DNA of 64,000 nt from Enhydrobacter aerosaccus (lineage in GTDB: Bacteria; Pseudomonadota; Alphaproteobacteria; Reyranellales; Reyranellaceae): assembly GCF_900167455.1 (NCBI RefSeq), contig NZ_FUWJ01000008.1, forward strand, positions 185,378-249,377, written 5' to 3'. The notes under the pieces are model-generated. The model worked only from the letters and a program-made list of their open reading frames with translations. It was not told the DNA's origin and did not search any database. Position 1 is the stretch's first letter; each line of letters opens with the position of its first letter. A program made the position numbers and the translations under genes. Of this stretch, positions 60,504 through 64,000 are shown in pieces.

Positions 60504-62153
60504 TCAGCCGGCGGCGAAGACGCGCCCGCCCACGATCGTGCCGTGAACGGGAATATCCCGGATCGCCATGGAATCGACCGCAAGCGGGTCGCGCGCCAGG
60601 ATCGTGAAGTCCGCCCGCTTGCCGACGCGGATGCTGCCGATCTCGTGATCGCGATGCAGCAGGTAAGCCGCATTGAACGTCATCATCTTGAGGGCGTCGT
60701 AGGCGCTGACCCGCTCTCGCGGGCCGAACACGCGGCCGGTGGCACTGACCCGATTGGCGGCACACCACAGGGTGAGCAGCGGATCGACTGGCGACACCGG
60801 CGTGTCGCTGTGGGCGGAAACGACAACGCCAAGGCGGAGCGCGGTCGCCGCTGGATTGAGCGCCGCCGTACGGAAGGCACCGAACGTGTGGGCGCGATGG
60901 AATTCGCCCCAGTAGTACAGATGATTGGAGAACAGCGTCGCATGGATGCCGAGTGACACCATGCGGCGGAGCAGCGATTCGTCGAGCAGCTGACCGTGGA
61001 CGATGAAGTGGCGATGATCGAAGCGCGGCTTGGCTGCCTGCGCCAATGCCACGGCCTCGATGAACATCTCGGCCGCCTGGTCGGCGTTGCAATGAGCCAC
61101 GATCTGCAGACCGGCATTATGCAAAGCCGGCACCAGCGTGCGCAGCTCGTCCGGGGCGCGATTCCATAGGCCGTTCTCGCCGCTGCCGAGATAGCCCGGC
61201 GGCCGCAGCCTGCCGGTGAAGCCCTGGTTGGAGCCGTCGAGAATGATCTTGATGCCCTGGAAGGCGAGCTTGTCGTTGCCCTTGCCTTCCAAGGCCTTGG
61301 CGAACCGGATCATGTCGTCTGCGCCGGGGACGGTGATGCCGTTGTTGTGGGCCACGATACGGGCTGGAAAATCCTCGGCAGCCGTAGCGGCGAGCGCGGC
61401 GGACAGGAAGGCAGGATCGAAGTAGGTGCTGCCGCCGCCATCGACGATGGTGGTGGCACCGCGGGCCTGGGCGACGCGCGCGAAGTTGTAGAACTGGGCG
61501 GCATCGGTCGAGCCGCCGATCATGTCGGCGGCCACGGCCCTGACGGCCACCAGCATCGCCGCCATCTCGCGAAGCTCACCGGTTGGCGCGCCCGAGGCAT
61601 CACGCAACACGCCGGGCGCCTTGATCGCCGCATAGTTTGCCACGTCGAGGGTGGCGCTATTCACCGAAGCGACGTGGCAACTCGCGTGGAGCAGGAAGAT
61701 CGGGCGGGTCTTGGAAACCTGGTCGAGTTCGAGACGGGTGATCGGCGCGATCGGATCGTTGAGGGAGGGATCCACGCCCCAGCCGACCAACGGCTTGGTG
61801 GGATCGGTCATCCTGGACTCGATCTCCCTCAGGCGATTGACCAGCGCCGCGTTGTTGGTGAGCCCCTTCTGCAACGTGCCCGCGGGATCGTAGCGATCGA
61901 TCGGCCCGACATAGTGCGCCTTGGCCCACAGAAGGCCATCGAGGAGGTGGGCATGGCTTTCGATCAGGCCCGGTATCAGGATGCTGTCGGCGAAGCGATT
62001 GTCGAGCGTGTAAGGGCCCCACGCGCCACAATCATCGAGGTTGCCGACCTCCAGGATGATCCCATCGCGCACGGCGACGTGCGTCGCTTCCTCGACGGAC
62101 GCGTCCATGGTGATGATTTTTTTGGCGCTGAAGACGGTGATGGGCCCAGGCAT
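60504..62153 (-). CDS. YtcJ-like amidohydrolase
   Basis: 549 residues, amidohydrolase family 3. An early metal motif is GLIESHAHLLDGL (HxH); later GLQIVAHCNADQAAEMF and FIVHGQLLDESLLRRM supply His ligands; a terminal Asp is in VVSAHSDTPVSP. The end IGSIRVGKRADFTILARDPL is typical. It hydrolyses an unknown amide or ester. GGAGAG precedes the ATG. Confidence 0.9.
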   Translation of the reverse strand: MPGPITVFSAKKIITMDASVEEATHVAVRDGIILEVGNLDDCGAWGPYTLDNRFADSILIPGLIESHAHLLDGLLWAKAHYVGPIDRYDPAGTLQKGLTNNAALVNRLREIESRMTDPTKPLVGWGVDPSLNDPIAPITRLELDQVSKTRPIFLLHASCHVASVNSATLDVANYAAIKAPGVLRDASGAPTGELREMAAMLVAVRAVAADMIGGSTDAAQFYNFARVAQARGATTIVDGGGSTYFDPAFLSAALAATAAEDFPARIVAHNNGITVPGADDMIRFAKALEGKGNDKLAFQGIKIILDGSNQGFTGRLRPPGYLGSGENGLWNRAPDELRTLVPALHNAGLQIVAHCNADQAAEMFIEAVALAQAAKPRFDHRHFIVHGQLLDESLLRRMVSLGIHATLFSNHLYYWGEFHRAHTFGAFRTAALNPAATALRLGVVVSAHSDTPVSPVDPLLTLWCAANRVSATGRVFGPRERVSAYDALKMMTFNAAYLLHRDHEIGSIRVGKRADFTILARDPLAVDSMAIRDIPVHGTIVGGRVFAAG

Positions 62154-62268
62154 GGTCGTCTCTCCTCGATGAAGTCGCGGGGGCGGTTATTTTGGAATGG
62201 GGACTGGATCTGCAGGCGAAGCTGCCAGTCGGCGTCGCAGAGGAAAGATCCCACGGCGCTTGGTCCGA

Positions 62269-63207
62269 TCAGAAGCGGAGGCCGATGCCGATGACCGGTC
62301 CATGCAGCACGAGGTTCATGCCGGAGGCATCGAAGCCCGAGCCGGCGCCGTAGTTCACGCCGATCGCGCGATAGCCGATCACGGCGGCGAGGACAGTGCG
62401 GTCGATCTGCCACTCGTAGCTGTAGACGCCGAGCGCCTGCCACGTCAGCTGGCTGCCCAGCCCAAAGCCACCGATGTCGCCGCGAACCAGAATTTCCTGA
62501 TGCGGCGTGAAGCGGTGCCTCAAGCGCAGGCCGACCAGCGGATCGACCCACTGCATGGTGTTTGAGAGCGAGATGCCGAACTGGCGCGATGCCTCGATGC
62601 CGAGCGGCGCATAGCTCGCCGTTCCCAGCGCATCGACCGAGGCGTAGGTCGAGCTGTTCCAGTAGCGGAAACCCAATAAGGCATCGACCGCGGTGAAGGA
62701 ACCGTCGGAGCCCGGCCAGCGCTCGACCTCGTAGAGACCGCCCATCTCGGCGATCACCATGTCGGTGACGAGTGCGGCGTTGGCCGTGACACTGATCTGC
62801 AGGCCTGGCAGCGGGTTGCGATAGGCGGCCATCGAGCGGGCAAAGCCGAGCCTGGTCCACACCAGATCGCCGTAGAAGCCCACGCGGCCCTTGTCGGCCT
62901 CGAAGTAGCTCATCCAGCCGATGAGAGAATCGCTCTTCTGCAACAGGTCGATGAAGCTCGCATTGACGTCGACCGTCTGGCCCCGTGCCGTGACGGAGCC
63001 GGCGACATTGATCGCCCAGCCATAGGCGGTGAAGCCAATGCGCCATGGATCGGGGTCGAGCGAGGACGGATCGGGCACGGTGGTGGCGGTTGCTGCGTCA
63101 GGCGAACGCTGTCCATCCGCAGAGGCGCTTGAAGCGCCTGCGACGATTCCTATTGCCAGAGCGATGCCTATCGTCAGCGACTTCCGGAAATCGATCAATG
63201 GCGACAC
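62269..63207 (-). CDS. Outer-membrane beta-barrel-like exported protein
   Basis: 312 residues from a GTG. Signal peptide (IGIALAIGIVAGASSASA), then alternating hydrophobic strands and aromatic belts (WRIGFTAYGWAINVAG, RVGFYGDLVWTRLGFA, ALLGFRYWNSSTYASVDALG) and a C-terminal Phe (GPVIGIGLRF), the mark of BamA-inserted barrels. No porin family can be named. It may be the outer-membrane partner of the amidohydrolase/MFS genes downstream. Confidence 0.75.
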   Translation of the reverse strand: MSPLIDFRKSLTIGIALAIGIVAGASSASADGQRSPDAATATTVPDPSSLDPDPWRIGFTAYGWAINVAGSVTARGQTVDVNASFIDLLQKSDSLIGWMSYFEADKGRVGFYGDLVWTRLGFARSMAAYRNPLPGLQISVTANAALVTDMVIAEMGGLYEVERWPGSDGSFTAVDALLGFRYWNSSTYASVDALGTASYAPLGIEASRQFGISLSNTMQWVDPLVGLRLRHRFTPHQEILVRGDIGGFGLGSQLTWQALGVYSYEWQIDRTVLAAVIGYRAIGVNYGAGSGFDASGMNLVLHGPVIGIGLRF

Positions 63208-63259
63208 ATGCGGTCCTGACCCTCACGACATTCGAGTAGCCGCAGCGGCAATTCGCCCG

Positions 63260-64000
63260 CTATCCGCTTATCGCAGAACTGCGAGGCTGCGGGCGCGATC
63301 TCGTCCCCAGCGCCTTGGTAAGCGTATCGCTCGGCCGTTCACCGAAAGTCGCTGCATAGTTCGCGGCAAAGCGGCTGAGGTGCCAGAAGCCAAGCCTGAA
63401 GGCGACATCCGTCACCGTGGTTTCCGCCCCGGGCTGGCGTAGCATCGCGCGTGCCCGCCATAACCGGCGCCAACGCTGGTATTCCCATGGCGACTTGCCG
63501 GTCCGGAGCTGGACGATCGCTTCGAGCGACCGCCGTGAAGCGCCGCACCGGCGGCAGAGGTCTGCCATGTCGATCGGCTGGTCGCCGGCTGCGTCGAGTG
63601 CATCCTCGAAGCGCAGCATGATTCTGGTATGCCGGCCGGCTGTCGCCCGGTCGGGTCGGAATGTGCCGGCCTCCCCCATCGCCACGATGGCTTCGAGCAT
63701 GTTGTTGCGCAAGGCCGCGCGCACGCCGGCAGATTGAATGGCTCGAGGCTCGGTATCGAGCTGGGTCAGCATGATCTGGGACAGGGTGACGAAGCGCTGG
63801 CGCGGTACGGTTGAGGCGAGGCGCCACCGTCCGGCGCTGTCCGGACTGGACGCTCCGAATGGCAGCTCGAGCTCTGGTGCCCGGGCGAACCGCGAGGCTT
63901 CAAAGCCGAACGTCGTGACGTCCGCTTTGTCGGCGCTGCGCATCGTGCCACCTTCACCTGGTCGCACCGCCACGAGTTCGGCGCTTCCGACGTCCTCGCC
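63260..64000 (-). CDS. AraC-family regulator, 5' part beyond the window
   Basis: The frame is open to the last base of the window, so the N-terminus is missing. The C-terminal HTH is clear: MADLCRRCGASRRSLEAIVQ, SPWEYQRWRRLWRARAMLRQ and VTDVAFRLGFWHLSRFAANYAATFGERPSDTL. The preceding region matches the sensor half of AraC/XylS-type activators. It probably controls the downstream barrel/amidohydrolase/GTPase/MFS genes on the same strand. Confidence 0.88.
   Translation of the reverse strand, partial: GEDVGSAELVAVRPGEGGTMRSADKADVTTFGFEASRFARAPELELPFGASSPDSAGRWRLASTVPRQRFVTLSQIMLTQLDTEPRAIQSAGVRAALRNNMLEAIVAMGEAGTFRPDRATAGRHTRIMLRFEDALDAAGDQPIDMADLCRRCGASRRSLEAIVQLRTGKSPWEYQRWRRLWRARAMLRQPGAETTVTDVAFRLGFWHLSRFAANYAATFGERPSDTLTKALGTRSRPQPRSSAISG

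Noticed and set aside
59601-62294. Long plus-strand open frames (451 and 315 codons) opposite the GTPase and amidohydrolase
   Set aside because: Their His/Asp/Gly/Arg-rich text is typical antisense of GC-rich genes; the minus-strand genes have full family motifs.

Overview
The window looks like a GC-rich alphaproteobacterial chromosome or large replicon, probably Hyphomicrobiales or a relative. I infer this from codon use, an ECF sigma/NrsF pair of the Caulobacter/Bradyrhizobium type, and the family content; no rRNA or complete tRNA gene fixes the taxon. It reads as an accessory region in two parts: a patchwork metal-resistance and envelope-stress island (about 0.2-49.6 kb) and a compact block rich in TIR-domain proteins that resembles a defence island (about 50-57.8 kb). 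Ordinary-looking metabolic and transport genes follow to the end.

Metal part. 246-6362 is one tight operon: small lipoprotein, TolC-type outer-membrane channel, Tat-exported multicopper oxidase, cupredoxin, CusF-like copper chaperone, small Cys protein, membrane adenylate cyclase and anchored cytochrome c. 8308-15982 runs on the minus strand: YtkA-like protein, CusF, a 39-residue membrane peptide, a Cys-rich periplasmic protein, CusB, CusA, a second small lipoprotein and a second TolC channel, i.e. a complete Cu(I)/Ag(I) RND exporter. An ECF sigma factor with an NrsF-type anti-sigma (16183-17378) faces it, and both sides of the divergent gap carry matching ECF-type promoters. 17.4-18.8 kb holds three broken genes in a row. 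19.0-21.4 kb has dsbB, dsbA, two coupled tiny membrane genes and a wrecked lnt. 21.9-26.9 kb has a second multicopper oxidase, DUF411 protein, 1-Cys peroxiredoxin, Met-rich peptide, Sco-like protein and a CDF-type transporter. 27.6-30.2 kb is mostly decayed. 30.7-35.8 kb is a lead/zinc/cadmium module: a P1B ATPase with four N-terminal metal-domain repeats, signal peptidase II and undecaprenyl-diphosphatase, the same trio as pbrA/C/B. A glycerate kinase follows, whose 3' end lies inside an IS630-family element. 39-49.6 kb carries two MerR regulators, an orphan TRAP permease pair, a cytochrome-c/FTR1 iron permease fusion, a CopZ-like chaperone, a P1B ATPase with an unusual YPC motif, an MFS transporter, and a thioredoxin/CcdA pair. 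Five promoters with the 19-bp spacer typical of MerR control (plus one decayed copy) are scattered through this part and suggest the main regulatory logic.

Defence-like part. An XRE/ImmA pair (50031-51279) is followed by an operon of a TIR-like protein, an E2(ubiquitin-conjugating)-like protein with a SEC-C zinc motif, and a Cys-rich protein (51491-53930). Then come a single TIR protein (54064-54657, minus), a TIR multidomain protein directly followed by a SLOG-fold protein (54862-56675), and a small membrane protein followed by another TIR-like protein (56766-57785, minus). Four TIR proteins, a nucleotide-binding SLOG protein and a membrane protein within 6.3 kb resemble Thoeris-type NAD-derived signalling, but this exact gene set is not one I can match to a named system. 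These genes are the best candidates for something new.

The last 6 kb (58060-64000, minus) is an MFS exporter, a G3E (CobW-like) GTPase, a YtcJ-like amidohydrolase, an outer-membrane beta-barrel-like protein and an AraC-type regulator cut by the window end.
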